Positions 1 through 11,242 of a stretch of 64,000 bases of DNA are shown here, piece after piece (position 1 is the first letter of the stretch; the number at the start of each line of letters is the position of its first letter). Under the pieces are notes generated by a model. That model did no database searches and was not told the DNA's origin. It saw only the letters and a list, made by a program, of their open reading frames with translations. Made by a program: the position numbers and the translations under genes. Source of the DNA: Zhengitettix transpicula (lineage: Eukaryota; Arthropoda; Insecta; Orthoptera; Tetrigidae); NCBI GenBank assembly GCA_037074705.1, contig CM073590.1, forward strand, positions 2,354,001 through 2,418,000, written 5' to 3'.

Positions 1-1442
1 TCAAGTTAATTGGGAAATGAAAAAAAATGTTTTGCTTTTCTAGGATTTGAGCAGGTTTACGTTCTAGTATAAAAACTACACGGAAGTTATGTTGGCTTCC
101 CAGAAAAAAGCACGATAACTGGGGAAGGGTAATAATAATGTGTCAGCTAACACACAAATAACTAAAACATTATCAAGCCATCTTCCAATTGAACATGAAG
201 TGATTATTAAGCGGATTCAAACCACCACAGGCAAAATTCACTATATAGTTTTTTACTACTGTGATTTCGGCCGTTTAAGTTTGAAAACAACTTATACTTT
301 ACGAGCAAAAAGTAACGAATAAATAGTTTTTCGATTCTATGTGTCGTCGATATTAATACCTCGTTCAACGGTTAATTTATGAACCACTTTAATCCATTCA
401 GTACCACAATAAATAACATCATTAATTAATTTAGAAAAGTAGTCATAAGATCTTTACCAGTAGCAACTGCCTTCGTTTTATTTTTGTTTAAGATATAGAA
501 AACTTACAGAACTAGGCTCGCACGTAACACAACTATAAAAAATAGAATGAAGTAGGCCTATATTAGTTATAATATACGATATTACGTGAACTTAAATTAT
601 GATGAAAACTTATTCAATGGGACTTGCAACGTTAATACCGTTATACATAATTATGAACGATAAATTGCATGTTTGTGCACAAAAAGAAAGTTTGTGCCAA
701 GCGAAGCTATGTAATACTTCGTGAGATAAAGATTAAATCGTGAAAGTTGATTATTATGAAAGGAATTCCATATGTGTGTTAATGACTCGCTATACCGAAA
801 ATTTAAGAAAAATTTATTAAGATGAAAACAAACAATTAGAGAGTATCGAATATCAATGTTGATATTTCAAGATGACTATAACATCTTGCAAATCAATAAG
901 AACGAATGTTGAAAAAATTATTTAATTATCAGACAATACTTATGGGGAATTTGTCCCTAAAAATAAACAAGTATTAATCAAATTACTAATCGTAGCAAAA
1001 TATAAATTAATAACCCACTTAAAATTACAGTAGTTTCCCATGTGGTAGAAAAGTAAAAGTTAGGCAATAATAACGCAAGATTACAGAAGAGACGAGAATT
1101 AATTAATAATACCGGGCGGAAGTTGGATATCGAGAGGTTAAATCATTCTTCAAGAAGATATTGCGGAGGAAATTTCATAAAGTGTTTATATGCAGAGAGG
1201 ATTGTATATGTGAAATCAGGTGTCGAAAAGACAGGAAGGAGAGGCTACAGAAGAATGTATAAGAATTATTCTTTCGGCTAGGAAGGAGTTTCACAACTAC
1301 ACTGAAAAAAGGCGACTGGAGTGACTTGTTATACACGAGAACCTAAAAGCATTGATTTGGAATCTGTAGATATTAAACCATCACATGAAAATCAGATATG
1401 TAAGGATGAAAATATAAAACGTCTGAGTTAAAAGTATACTAA
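1..1442. other. AT-rich DNA with no recognised feature
   Basis: No coding frame of credible length or composition is visible here. The 60-codon frame at 140-322 has no family resemblance or codon bias and is probably chance. Nothing was recognised on either strand. Confidence 0.6.
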
Positions 1443-1562
1443 TTAGATAAAGTAGCCAATTGACAGACAAATTAAAGTGATAAAATAAATAACACACAAC
1501 GTTTCTGCAATCCTTGTTGCTTTCGTCTGGTGATTCAAAAACGTTGAAACAAAACAAGTGAC
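1443..1562. repeat. Half copy of fold-back element family
   Basis: This carries one arm of the palindromic family seen complete at 4184-4396: AGTAGCCAATTGACAGACAA, then a GTGATAAAATAAATA block, then ACACAACGTTTCTG. The inner part (CAATCCTTGTTGCTTTCGTC) matches the subfamily at 35685-35915. The second arm is missing or too decayed to see. Confidence 0.6.
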
Positions 1563-1809
1563 GAGCAAAGCTAAAACGATCTTAAACGTAAAGATAATAT
1601 AAAAGCAAAGACATTAGATTATCAATAAGGGATCTTATTATTGTTGAGTTTTATCGTATCAGCTTGTACGCTAATTGAAGTTGTGTCAGATTTAATATGA
1701 AGCACTTCAAATATAATTCTGATAAAGTACGTGGTATCACCATCTAAAATCTTAGCATTTTGCCAATCAAAGGAATGTTCCGAATTGATCATGTATTGTT
1801 TTAATATAT

Positions 1810-2001
1810 TTTTTCAATAATTCACAACTTTGCACAGCTAAATATTATTTTTGGAACTCCAGATATTCCTCTTACACTCGCAGACATAAAAATTCACTCA
1901 GATATTCTGTATTCTGTCGGAAATTTTACCAAACTCAGCCTGTCTACACCAAAAAAAAAAAATTTACCAAACTCGAAGATATTACGTACTCCGAAATTTA
2001 T
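1810..2001 (-). repeat. Decayed short LTR, copy E3
   Basis: This copy resembles 6007-6198 and 15448-15617. Shared blocks are the CTTACACTCGCAGACATAA type, TCACTCAGATATTC and TTTACCAAACTC. It is interrupted on the right by LTR A1, which is inserted at the ATAT at 2002-2005, so E3 is older than A1. The left edge is approximate. Confidence 0.5.
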
Positions 2002-2005
2002 ATAT

Positions 2006-2915
2006 TGTAGTAATTAGAAATTAAGACATTGTTATAATTGGAAAGAAAATAGAGGACTCATTATTAGTGAATATAAAGCGGACGCCGCAACAAGGCGGCA
2101 ACGAAAAGAAAAACATTGTTGAGATTCTACGCGCTCAAAATCTACGAGACGAGGAAGTTCAGTTGGGCAGCGGACAGCAAACAGTTCGAAAGCAATCTTG
2201 GGTCAGGCAATGAACGGCGAGGCAGAAGAACCAGCAAAGTTTTTTGTACAAAAGTAATAGAGTCAGGAATGTGCAGCCGCAAATAGAACAGTTTGATAGC
2301 GGTTACAAACATGCTCTAAAATATTGAAAAAGTAAAACAATCTTCAGTAGGGAAGGAGAGATTGAAATTAACGTCGTAATTGGTGGCAGAACGGAAATTC
2401 AACTTGCTGGCCATAGACCAAATCCAACTAAAACTACACGAGATCTGCAAATCAAGGTTGCAGCAAAGCATCGAGAAACTACGCCAATTAGAATTGTTGA
2501 CATTTAGAGTATGTGAATACTAGAATCAGTCATATCCCCAAATGTTGTGCACTAAAAACCTAAAACGAGACCTGGGCGGCCGTAAGTAGAAAAACTTTAA
2601 AATCATATTGTAAATCACTTTTAAAAGATATGTCAGTTCGTTCTTTAATTATTTAGTTCTTCAATTTTAATTATTTAATTATTACATTTAAATTCAATCT
2701 GTAGTGTTATTTTCTTCCACAACAAAGTTCGTCTATGTTTCAGACGCATTAACTTCCATAAAAGCTAAATGTAATTTTGATTGTATAAAATTCACCCATT
2801 TATCAAACCCAGATAAAGACCCTGAGATCCCAAATATTATTGTGTATTTAAAATTGTTAATAAATTTGTTTAATTGTTCAAGTATAATCTTTTATTTAGA
2901 CGCCTTTTTATTACA
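2006..2915 (+). mobile_element. Solo LTR A1 of an ATAT-targeting retroelement
   Basis: The element starts TGTAGTAATTA and ends TTATTACA, with ATAT on both sides (2002-2005 and 2916-2919). It is the same family as A2 (2926-3866, same strand) and A3 (30242-31238, opposite strand). A conserved GC-richer stretch includes GCGGACGCCGCAACAA. GTAAGT, a perfect splice-donor consensus, lies at 2582-2587 after ACCTGGGCGGCC. The poly(A) signal expected downstream is mutated. There is no coding potential. I infer an LTR from the TG/CA-type ends, the size, the 4-bp target duplication and comparison with B1, which has a recognisable promoter. A MITE with short inverted termini is a less likely alternative. 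Confidence 0.7.
2582..2587 (+). promoter_or_regulatory. Conserved splice-donor-like GTAAGT in LTR A1
   Basis: GTAAGT occurs at the same aligned position in A2 (3483), A3 (30635-30640 minus), B1 (9833), B2 (10586-10591 minus) and B3 (40404-40409 minus). C2 has GTAAGG at 48614-48619 on minus. Confidence 0.5.
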
Positions 2916-2925
2916 ATATATATAT

Positions 2926-3866
2926 TGTAGTAATTGGTAATTAAGACATTGTTCTAATTGGAAAGTTGGATTGTAGAGGATTCATTATTAGTGGATATAG
3001 AGCGGACGCCGCAACAATCCGGCGAGGCAAAGAAAACATTGTTGGGCAGTTGAGACAGTTTACGCGCTCAAAATCTAAGAGACGAAGTTTTACAGTTGGG
3101 CAGCGGAGAGCGAACAGTTCGAAAGCTTTACAGTGGGGCAGTCAGAACGAAAGAATGTGGTCCAGTTACAAACATGCTCTCAAGTATTGAAAAGTAAAGC
3201 ATTCAGTTGGGAAGGAGAGAGTGCAACTAATGTTGTATTCGGTGGTCGAGCGAAAATTCATCATGCTGGCCACAGACAAACCAATGAAGGACCTTTTCAA
3301 CTAAAGTTACGAGATCTGCAAATCCAGGTTGGAGTAAAGCATCGAGAACCTACCAATTTGTGTTAGACCAACTAACAAACTACGCCAATTAGAATTTGTT
3401 GACATTTTAGTCTGTGAGTACTAGAATCAGTGATATCCCCAAATTTTGTGTACGAAAAACCTAAAATGAGACCTGGGCGGCCGTAAGTAGAGGAATACTT
3501 TGAAATCATTTGTAAACCACTTTTAAAAGATAAAAGTCAGATCGTTCTTTAATTATTTAAATATCAATAAAATGAGATCGTTAATTCTTGATAAATTTAA
3601 AACTGTTTAAATTCAATCTGTAGCATTATTTCTTCTACAACAAATTTCGTCTATGTTTCAGACGCATTAACTTCCATAAAAGGTAAATGTAATTTTGATT
3701 GTATAAATTCAGCCATTTATCAAACCCAGTTTAAGATCCTGAGATCCCAAATATTTTGTGTTTTAAAATTGATAATAAATTTTGTTTGTTCATTAAAGTT
3801 ATTAAAGTATTTCACTTAAAAGTGCCCAGCCATTATCAATTTGTAATAATATATTTAATTATTACA
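2926..3866 (+). mobile_element. Solo LTR A2, tandem to A1
   Basis: The element starts TGTAGTAATTGG and ends TTATTACA. It follows A1 in the same orientation, separated only by ATATATATAT (2916-2925). GTAAGT is at 3483-3488 and AATAAA at 3566-3571, 83 bp apart. The right flank continues as a short (AT)n run. The short frames at 2704-3366 are inside these LTRs and are not genes. The pair could be two insertions in one microsatellite or a product of recombination between elements. Confidence 0.7.
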
Positions 3867-3984
3867 ATATATATATATTGATTTATTTACAGTCGCATCA
3901 GCAGATCTGGTTATTAGCAACTCGGTATGGGGACTCATTTTTCCTTGTCGGGATTTAACGAGTTCCTTTCACAAACACAGACAT

Positions 3985-4062
3985 TATGCCTTCGCCGGTA
4001 TTCGAACCCAGGACCTCTGTGATGTGAGGCAGTCACTACACCACAGGAGGTCGGCCACATTA
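3985..4062 (-). repeat. tRNA-derived SINE fragment
   Basis: The sequence reads TATTCGAACCCAGGACCTC followed by a conserved CACTACACCACAGGAGGTCGG. It matches 43560-43645. The reverse complement contains a tRNA B-box (GGTTCGAATAC), so this is a pol III promoter relic on the minus strand. The fold is incomplete, so it is not a functional tRNA gene. Confidence 0.55.
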
Positions 4063-4183
4063 TTAAACAAAAATCTAACATCTAGAAACAAAACAAATCA
4101 ATTTCTTAACCTAAACACTAAGAATGATTCGTGTCTGAACACGAATACTGTTTACATACATAATAAATTAATTAATAGGAAAG

Positions 4184-4396
4184 ATAGCCAATTCAGACAA
4201 AAAAGTAATAATATAAATACCACACAATGTTTCTGGGATCGTTGTGCGTTTCCTGAGGTGTGAAAAAGAACCTAGAGCGACACAACTGCACTGGTCAGTT
4301 TCTTCACATATCAGGAAAGGGACAAGGATCTCAGAAACGTTGTGTGGTATTTATTTTATCACTTTTTTGTCTGAATTGGCTATCTTTCTTAATAAT
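4184..4396. mobile_element. Fold-back (palindromic MITE-like) element, complete copy
   Basis: Two arms of about 60 bp form an inverted repeat. The left arm runs from AAGATAGCCAATTCAGAC through AATACCACACAATGTTTCTG. The right arm ends GTCTGAATTGGCTATCTTTC. About 85 bp of unrelated sequence separates them. Other copies lie at 16438-16598 (complete), 35685-35915 (complete, diverged), 1443-1562 and 19795-19850 (half) and 42225-42395 (mostly right arm). No transposase is present. The element is non-autonomous, and its mobilising partner is unknown. Confidence 0.75.
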
Positions 4397-4776
4397 TATT
4401 TTCAATCAGGCGTAAATTTTTTCATTTTATGCTAACAAATTAACATTGAAAATATATTATCTTAACCTACAACAAGTGAAATCAGTTAGCAAAGAAAGCT
4501 GAAAATTATACACCCAACGAAGAAACATAAATAATACTAACAGAACCAAACTAAATTGTTCAAATTATTGTGATTAGGGATAAGATATTAAAACATTTCT
4601 TTACAATAAGTCATTTAACCATTCTTGGGGTTCATAATTTGCAAACAATTGTTCACACCTCCAGCTGATACATTATAATCTCTTGTTTTGCACAATATAT
4701 TTTACAAATATCAGTTAATACCATTAGTTAATAGTCTTTTCAGATATTACATAGTCCAAACTTCTACAGAGTATTA
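4397..4776. other. No recognised feature
   Basis: AT-rich DNA between the fold-back element and the decayed retroelement at 4777-6198. Nothing was recognised on either strand. Confidence 0.5.
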
Positions 4777-5798
4777 TCAATACACGACATTGTTTTTTAT
4801 GTACATCATACCTGGTGTCTGAGGTGATGTGGAGTTAAATTTTGTAACAATAAGTGTTTTTTTGCCATATTTAAACAAAGAAAGCGTTTCAGAATCTTTT
4901 TTCCTACCACGTACGATCCACTGTAGACAGGAAAACCTTTTCCTCTTCTTTTTATACTTCATCTTCTTCCTTTTGTAAAGTTTCTCTTTCTTCTGCCGTT
5001 TCTTTCTCCTCGTCATTAATTTACTGCATTTTGATTGCCGATCATTACAAGTTACCGAGTTCATACACTACCATCATATCCTGGTAATAATTCGTATATA
5101 TTTCCATCGATAATGTTAAAATAATCCTTAGCTATTTCGATTACTTCTTCGAACGGTATTGTCCTTTTCTTAGAAACAATAATTTCAGTTTTTAGCCCCA
5201 TTACATCTTGGTTTACTTGCACATCGTTTGGATCCAAATCCTTTTCATTTTGTTGATCAAACATTTTCACAGAAAGTGAAATGTTATCACCGTCCGCTAA
5301 TACAATAACTTGACTTTCAACTGTTACTTCATGCTTTCATTCCTCATAAATATCATCAAAAACAAATTCCGAGACTTGTGAAATAATCCTTGGTAGTTTG
5401 GCAAACTTATGTCCTCTTATTCTACAATCTCTCCTGCAATTGATTATCGTGCAGTATTTCCGTACTTTCAGATGTGCCTTCCTGGGTAGTTTCATTAATA
5501 GCCCGAGTATCATCACAAATATATTTAAAAGAACCCTCCATTTTGACTTCTGATGCACGATTCTTCTCAATATTTATGTCTCCTATTCCATTTCTCATAA
5601 TCCGCAAGTTATCTTGATGCATAGTTCGCATTTCTTCCTTACCTTGGAAACCTCTACCTTCATTTCCACAGAATGTTTTGCAAAGAGTCTAACAAGCATT
5701 GCTTCTAAATCTGATTCAGAGTTATCAACAAATGTCGCCATATTGTTCTCTAAACGTATCGTTTTAATATCGTTTGCCGGGTTACACAAATTATTCAT
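4777..5798 (-). pseudogene. Gag-like region of a decayed LTR retrotransposon
   Basis: Several short minus-strand frames follow one another in different phases (5798-5595, 5631-5422, 5570-5337, 5270-5061, 5064-4777). This is the pattern of one coding region broken by frameshifts. The products are rich in Lys, Glu and Asp. The last frame has a strongly basic Lys/Arg block, which would suit nucleic-acid binding. Upstream on the same strand lie a primer-binding site (5991-6002) and an LTR (6007-6198), so position argues for gag. No protease or polymerase motif is visible, and the element appears truncated to the left. The family could not be assigned. A decayed host gene cannot be excluded from the protein sequence alone. 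Confidence 0.4.
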
Positions 5799-5990
5799 GT
5801 TTCGCTGCCTTCCTCATGACACTAAACGCAAATTTACATCCAACATGAAGGCATACGCCACACATATCAATCTTAGATGAACACTTAAAAGTTTAGAACA
5901 CATAGAAAGATAAATAAAACACGGAATATTAATTAATTCTATTTTGCCACATTTTCAGACCACCACGTATTTTACTATCATGCCTCACAA

Positions 5991-6002
5991 GTTGGAGCGC
6001 CA
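5991..6002 (-). promoter_or_regulatory. Retroelement primer-binding site
   Basis: The minus strand reads TGGCGCTCCAAC four bases after the end of LTR E1. Position and the TGGCGC start are typical of tRNA primer-binding sites. A related site, TGGCGCAACAAC, is at 14084-14095. Confidence 0.5.
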
Positions 6003-6006
6003 ATTT

Positions 6007-6198
6007 TGTAACGTTTTCTATATTAGTGTTCAATAAATTACATTACTTACATTAACACACATCTCTACTAAACATTACTTTACTCCGTACATCTTGCAGT
6101 CGCTGACATAACAAATTATTCAGATATTCCGTACTCTCTCGCAAATATTACCAAACTCCAAGATATTCCGTACTCACAGATATTGTTGTACACTACAA
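6007..6198 (-). repeat. Short LTR E1 (5' LTR of the minus-strand element)
   Basis: On the minus strand it starts TGTAGTGTACAACAATATC and ends AACGTTACA, giving TG/CA ends at about 190 bp. It contains repeated ATTCCGTACTC and CAGATATT blocks. Copies E2 (15448-15617) and E3 (1810-2001) confirm the family and its right boundary. A primer-binding site follows directly. Confidence 0.6.
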
Positions 6199-8033
6199 TC
6201 ATGTTTGGAGACTGCAGATTGTTTGTCAAGGGGAAGTCTGAAATATATGTTCTTTGATACGGATGTTAAGTTACCTCTTTGTTTGCCACATTCGTTAATT
6301 TGTTTAATCACTTTATTCTATCTGTTAATTACCTACTACTTTATCTAAGTATGGATGAACCGAAATATTGGGGAAAGAGGGAACAATATTGATAACCCAT
6401 CAAATCAGTCATAATTGATAGTTATAAATAATACCTGCACATTTTTAAAGCATATGTTGATGCTAGGGCTAGTAGCTAAATTATCTTACACTTTTGTAAG
6501 AAAGTGCCAGACATTACAAACAGCTGATGGCTTCAAAGTGCTGCCACGGCGGAAAATTGTACTACATTCTACCGAACTTGCCCTTCCTTCGAAATTGAAA
6601 CCGTGAATTCAATATTCCTTTACCTATGAAATGACTATCCGCTGGTATCAAATACTGGTTAAAAATTACAACATATTAATTATATATAGGTCCATGCTTA
6701 TCACCTTCATATGCACGGTTTTATTGTCGTTTAGTCTGCACTCATTCCTGCAATCACCGATCAACAGATGACACTCCACCTGGTTTTTGTTTTAAAGAAA
6801 CAGCACGGACCTGCATTTTTGCACGTCCATCTCATTTACAATGCAGTCTTGTTGGCAGAAGCCATCACCTACGGATCCATCCGTCATTCGCGACTAAAAC
6901 TATATTTAGGAAGCCTTGCTTTGCACGTAACACCTAATGTAGTACATTATCATCGATCTACTTTGTAGCGATTGTATTTAACCTGCATTATAAAGCTTCA
7001 AGACCAATTTCATACAAATTTATTGAAGACTTCGGACCACAATTTAAATTGATTAACTAGCAATAAAATGTTGACAAATGCTCACGTATGCATGTTTTGT
7101 GTATTTCAACAAAATTTAATTTAATTTAATGTTGGTGGACAAACTCCCGATATAACTGGGTTTGTAAATATAATGAATAATAACTAATAATTCAGTAATT
7201 AGGATTAGACAAATTCTTATTAAAATAAATTATATTACACTATTATTTTCAGTTAAAAAACGACCAATAGCCATACAAAAATACTAGAACAATTAAAATC
7301 CTACTGTCTGAGACTCCCTCATGTTTTGCTTCCATCCGTAACAAATAAAACTGCTGAAAATTGCTCTTCGTTAACTTATAATAAACTAATTATTTTATTC
7401 TATATTATTATATAATGCACGTCAAAAGAAGTCATGCAGTAGCAGGTTACCAACAAACTATGTTATATTATTCAGGCTCTCTAACAGGAAACATTAAAAC
7501 AACCAATACATTCGTTAGTAATAAAATATTAACAATTCTTGCAAATGATAAAGTAATAATAAAATCGTCTGAAGAAGTGTACGAAACATAAAAGGCCTAC
7601 GTATGAGTGTATGTAGTGATTAAAAATAATATTACACACAGTAGTTAAAAATCGTTGAATGTTACTTGGTCACATAATGATGTGGGTTTATATAATGTTG
7701 TTATATGAATTCGGCAACAAAATTTTTAAAGATAATTTTTGTTTTCAACCCCCATTTACATTGCAAGAAAATTTAAACTAGATGTAATGACTGTTCTGAG
7801 GGTTTATTTCGATAATTGATACTGAAATAAGTGAGAACACCACATAAACATTAACCTACGGAATATGTAGCAAAAAGTTGACAAATGCTATAATACTCAT
7901 TCAGAAAAAATATAAAGATTTGCTAAAGTAAGAGTTTGAGAGGTGTTAATGCTCAGATGTACATTTGCGCTGTCCTATGCATTGTTGTCTAATAGATTGA
8001 GCACTGTACCTGCGTTGAGCCTTCCGTTAGTCC
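6199..8033. other. AT-rich DNA with no recognised feature
   Basis: Short frames at 6415-6606 and 6768-6968 have no recognisable domains or splice-site context. No repeat family seen elsewhere in the window was recognised here. Confidence 0.5.
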
Positions 8034-8345
8034 TTTGTTCAAGGGCGTGCCTATATCTAGGAAAAGGCCGCGGAGGAGCACTGAACTGCGACGAGGAAGC
8101 ACAAACTACTTGAACGGTCTGTAGTTCGCGACAGATTCACGCACACACACAAGCACAGGCCATAGCACCCACTGCACTGCTGGGAATGTGAGAAGCAGCG
8201 GTAGATCAATGCAGCGAACTACTCGACTGCGCACCTCAACTGTCCCTAGGCTGGCGGCGCTAGCGTCGTCTCTCTGACGCAGCCGAAGCGGGGGAGGGGA
8301 AGGTTGGGAGTGGGGGAGAGGTGCCACAGCCGTGGAGGGGAATTA
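8034..8345. promoter_or_regulatory. GC-rich, CpG-containing island
   Basis: A roughly 300-bp block is far richer in G and C than its surroundings and keeps many CpGs, for example GGCGGCGCTAGCGTCG near 8252 and CCGAAGCGGGGGAGGGG near 8282. A G-rich tract at 8290-8340 ends it. The 73-codon minus frame here has no known motif. It could be a promoter, a first exon, or a piece of a GC-rich transposon. No start-site motif settles this. Confidence 0.3.
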
Positions 8346-8652
8346 TCTGGGACAGTCCGCATTTCTTACATACTCCTATATTGCTCTTGAATCTACTAAC
8401 AGACCCTATCCGTAATTACTCTATAGATTGCGAACGAATACTTTAAGATAATGTGTAGCGGTCCGTAAGAAAGACCGGAGATTCCGAAGTCCACCTACGC
8501 GGCAGACGTCCAGAGCTGCATAACGAGGACCAACCCGGCAGTTCCATGACAAGTGTAGTTCAGTCACAAGAGTGAAAGCCACAAGTGTATGTGTTAGCAG
8601 ACTGAAGTACGTACATCCGATCCAAATTAATTAAGAAGAGGTACTCTGCTGC

Positions 8653-8658
<6 letters not shown>
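8346..8658. other. No recognised feature
   Basis: The sequence is moderately GC, lying between the GC island and the (AT)n tract that bounds LTR B1. No frame or repeat was recognised. Confidence 0.5.

Positions 8659-8718
<60 letters not shown>
8659..8718. repeat. (AT)n microsatellite, 60 bp
   Basis: A perfect AT dinucleotide run ends exactly where LTR B1 begins. It creates a spurious Tyr-Ile repeat frame on the minus strand. Confidence 0.95.
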
Positions 8719-8721
<3 letters not shown>

Positions 8722-9403
8722 AATGCATTTAATGTAATGCATTGGTTTAAAAACAGCGAACATTTCGTAAAGAGAATGCGAGGGAAAAGTAATTGCGGGT
8801 CCTGTCACGAGGTGACAAGACGGAGCGGTAAGACATTTATCTAGGATGAGTGCTGGTGGGCGACAGAGAGGAAGCCGTAATTTGTAGGGACAGTGTGACG
8901 GTGCGGCAATTAGGTCTAAAGAGTAATTGCAGGTCCAGTAACTTATTGATTTGGGGAGCGGCGTGGCGAATTCGTAACGCAGAACGTGGGCGAGCAGCTG
9001 GTCCCAAAGTGGTTATGTTAGAGCAGGCTATTGTCTCTGATGAATGACCTGACAAGTGGCGTATTTGCTTGGGACTTGTAAGAAAGGATATTGTGCGAGT
9101 CGGGTGAGGCCGACGAGTCCTGAGTAATTGCGGGGGCGAAATAACTGCAGCTGCAAGGAGAGTCAGTGGGTGTAAGGGTCCAGGCACTTGTTGACTTAGG
9201 ATCTGGAGAAATTAGTATCGCGCACTTGTGAGGGGAGAGGTCCAAAGACAAATTAGACCTGTCGCGATTGTCGGGTTTCGGACAAAAGATAGCAGCCGAC
9301 GAAAGGACTCCAACGGCAAGGACGTAAATTTCAGTAATGGGATTCTATCACCGCGCCGTTGCGACGTAATTTTGCATCAAGAGAAAAACAAGGAGGTTAG
9401 TGG

Positions 9404-9440
9404 TATATATAGGGGAAATAACCTATTGTGTGGACAGTCA
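9404..9440 (+). promoter_or_regulatory. TATA box and initiator of LTR B1
   Basis: GGTATATATAGGGG is followed about 30 bp downstream by GGACAGTCAGCG, close to the arthropod TCAGT-type initiator. A matching TGGTATATAA occurs in the related LTR B3 (40871-40880, minus), which supports function in the family. Confidence 0.6.
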
Positions 9441-9832
9441 GCGTAGGAGAGGGGTTCTGTGAACATCGACAGTTAGCGTGGGAAAGGGACGAGAAGCAGT
9501 CAGAGTGGAGCCAGAGTGCTGAATGCTTCGTGGTTGGAGTTTGAGACAGAAATAGTCAGCATCAGTCAGCAAAACTATAACAACTACAAACATTTTTAAC
9601 ATACAGAAGCTCTATCTGTATGAGTATGAGAATTTGACCTGTCTTCGACGGTAAGCGACCTGGATACGGCAAACGACGTCAAGTAGTGTCACGACGAGCA
9701 CCTGGGATATTTTCACTGGATATGGAGAACCAGATATCGGCGAACCAGTGATATTGTGTTAGAGTCAGTGAGTGAATGTCAAACCTGTAAAGTGCGTGTC
9801 TAAAGAACGAGTCGAAGTAAACCTGAGAAACC

Positions 9833-9838
9833 GTAAGT
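9833..9838 (+). promoter_or_regulatory. Splice-donor-like GTAAGT in LTR B1
   Basis: It lies about 395 bp after the predicted start site and 78 bp before AATAAA. It is conserved across the A and B LTR families. Confidence 0.5.
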
Positions 9839-10175
9839 TGGAATGTATAATATTAACAGATGTAAACGTTATTAAAGGATAACAGTCAGATGTCGTTCTC
9901 TTCTTTGTATAATAAAGTTAGAAGCAATCTATAGGTTAAGTTCATTAATAAATTTAGTAGATACTTTTGTTTAATTTAAAACATAAATGTTGGGTCTTTT
10001 TAATAGTTCGATTCTGTCCGTTGTCAAACCCAGTAGAGACCCATGAGAGCAAGAGTTCTTATTATAATAGTAAAATATTAAATTCAATTGGTAATTTCTG
10101 ATGAAGTTTAATAAATTTGTTTGTTAAAAACAAAACCTTATATTTTTTTTATGTATACCTTATGTGGTTATTACA

Positions 10176-10191
10176 ATATATATATATATAT
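10176..10191. repeat. (AT)n spacer between inverted LTRs B1 and B2
   Basis: A short AT run joins the 3' end of B1 to the 3' end of B2, which points the other way. Confidence 0.9.
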
Positions 10192-11220
10192 TGTAATAAA
10201 CAACAATTAAGCTTCAATTTATTTCATGAATTTACCTCATGTGAAGCGTCAAAATGTAATAATTAAATGGAAGGTTTTTTATTAAATGAAAAGATCGAAA
10301 TTAAGAAACAAAATATTTATTTTATTTTGTGGCAACAAAAGATGATTACAACAAAATTTGAGATCTTTCTCTCTCTCTCTCAGGGCCTCTACTGGGTTTG
10401 ATCATGGACACAACAAATTGATTTAACAATCTTATTAACAAACAGTTCACATTTACCTAAACAATATGTCGATAAAAAGAAATTAAAAAGAAAAGAAATT
10501 AACTTTGATTGACAATTAAAACAGAACGAAATCCGACTCTATCCTTTAATTACGTTTACAATTAATCGTTAGTTTTGGTTTTGTTACTTACGTAGTGTCC
10601 AGCTGGTACCAGGAATAATTTTGGTTTCGGAAGTACACTATTGAAAAATTATACACTGATTCTAAGATTCACAGATTTTACACTAGTGAAGTCAAAATTG
10701 ATAGGCTCCCAGGAACTCGGATGATTCTCCTTTTTGTCAGCTATCTGATGTCTGCTTGCCTTATACGAATCCTATGATTCGTAGATTTGTTAGTCTTTTA
10801 CCGCTTTGGACTTAAACTGACTTCCTTTCCTGGCTGCTGAAAGACGTAAAACTGTTAACTTAGCGATAGGGGGTAATACTTCCGTGAATGTTTTTACTTT
10901 GTCTTAATTTCACAACTTTGTTTAATAATACATTACCGACGGCTAGTCTCTGCTCTAGTATTATTCGTTCCGTCCTCTGAAATGTCCCGCCACCAACTAA
11001 CAGTTATATTACTTGTTCTCCTCCTCACGATGTTTTTCCGCGAACTGACTCCTAGATCTCCCGAGTTTTAGCGCGCATACGCCATTTTTGACTTTTCGAC
11101 AAAGCAAAGTGAGCTCGCTTCTCTCATTCTTGCTTTGTTCGATCAGACCGCTATAATGGATTTCTCAAACAATTCAAATTTTACGTCAAAACAATTAATG
11201 GCCTAATTAATTGGCATTAC
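10192..11220 (-). mobile_element. Solo LTR B2, tail-to-tail with B1
   Basis: Read on minus it starts GTAATGCCAATTAATTAGG and ends TTATTACA. Its minus 3' part, with CAAACCCAGTAGAGGCCC and a CT/GA run, matches B1. GTAAGT lies at 10586-10591 on minus. The 5' terminus reads TATAGTAATGCC, not TGTAATGCC, and B3 shares this variant. No coding frame is visible. Confidence 0.65.
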
Positions 11221-11242
11221 TATATATATACTATATATATAT
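11221..11242. repeat. (AT)n between LTRs B2 and C1
   Basis: An interrupted AT run (TATATATATACTATATATAT) borders both LTRs. Confidence 0.9.

Larger units (their letters stand above)
8719..10175 (+). mobile_element. LTR B1 with intact-looking promoter signals
   Basis: The element starts TGTAATGCATTTAATG and ends GGTTATTACA, about 1.46 kb, with (AT)n on both sides. Signals appear in LTR order: TATATATA at 9404-9411, an arthropod-like initiator ACAGTCA at 9434-9440, splice donor GTAAGT at 9833-9838 and AATAAA at 9911-9916. The U3 part is G-rich with several tens of CpGs. Its 3' part (TCAAACCCAGTAGAGACC) is shared with B2 and B3 and in weaker form with A1-A3. Frames within 8837-9446 are not supported as genes. 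No internal retroelement sequence follows, so it is a solo LTR, or an LTR stripped of its element by the adjacent B2. Confidence 0.7.

Noticed and set aside
2704..3366. Three plus-strand frames of 74-78 codons
   Set aside because: They fall within solo LTRs A1 and A2 and are not conserved as open frames in A3.
8560..8808. 82-codon frame with Tyr-Ile repeats
   Set aside because: It is produced by reading through the (AT)n microsatellite. The same applies at 42382-42642 and 58041-58371.
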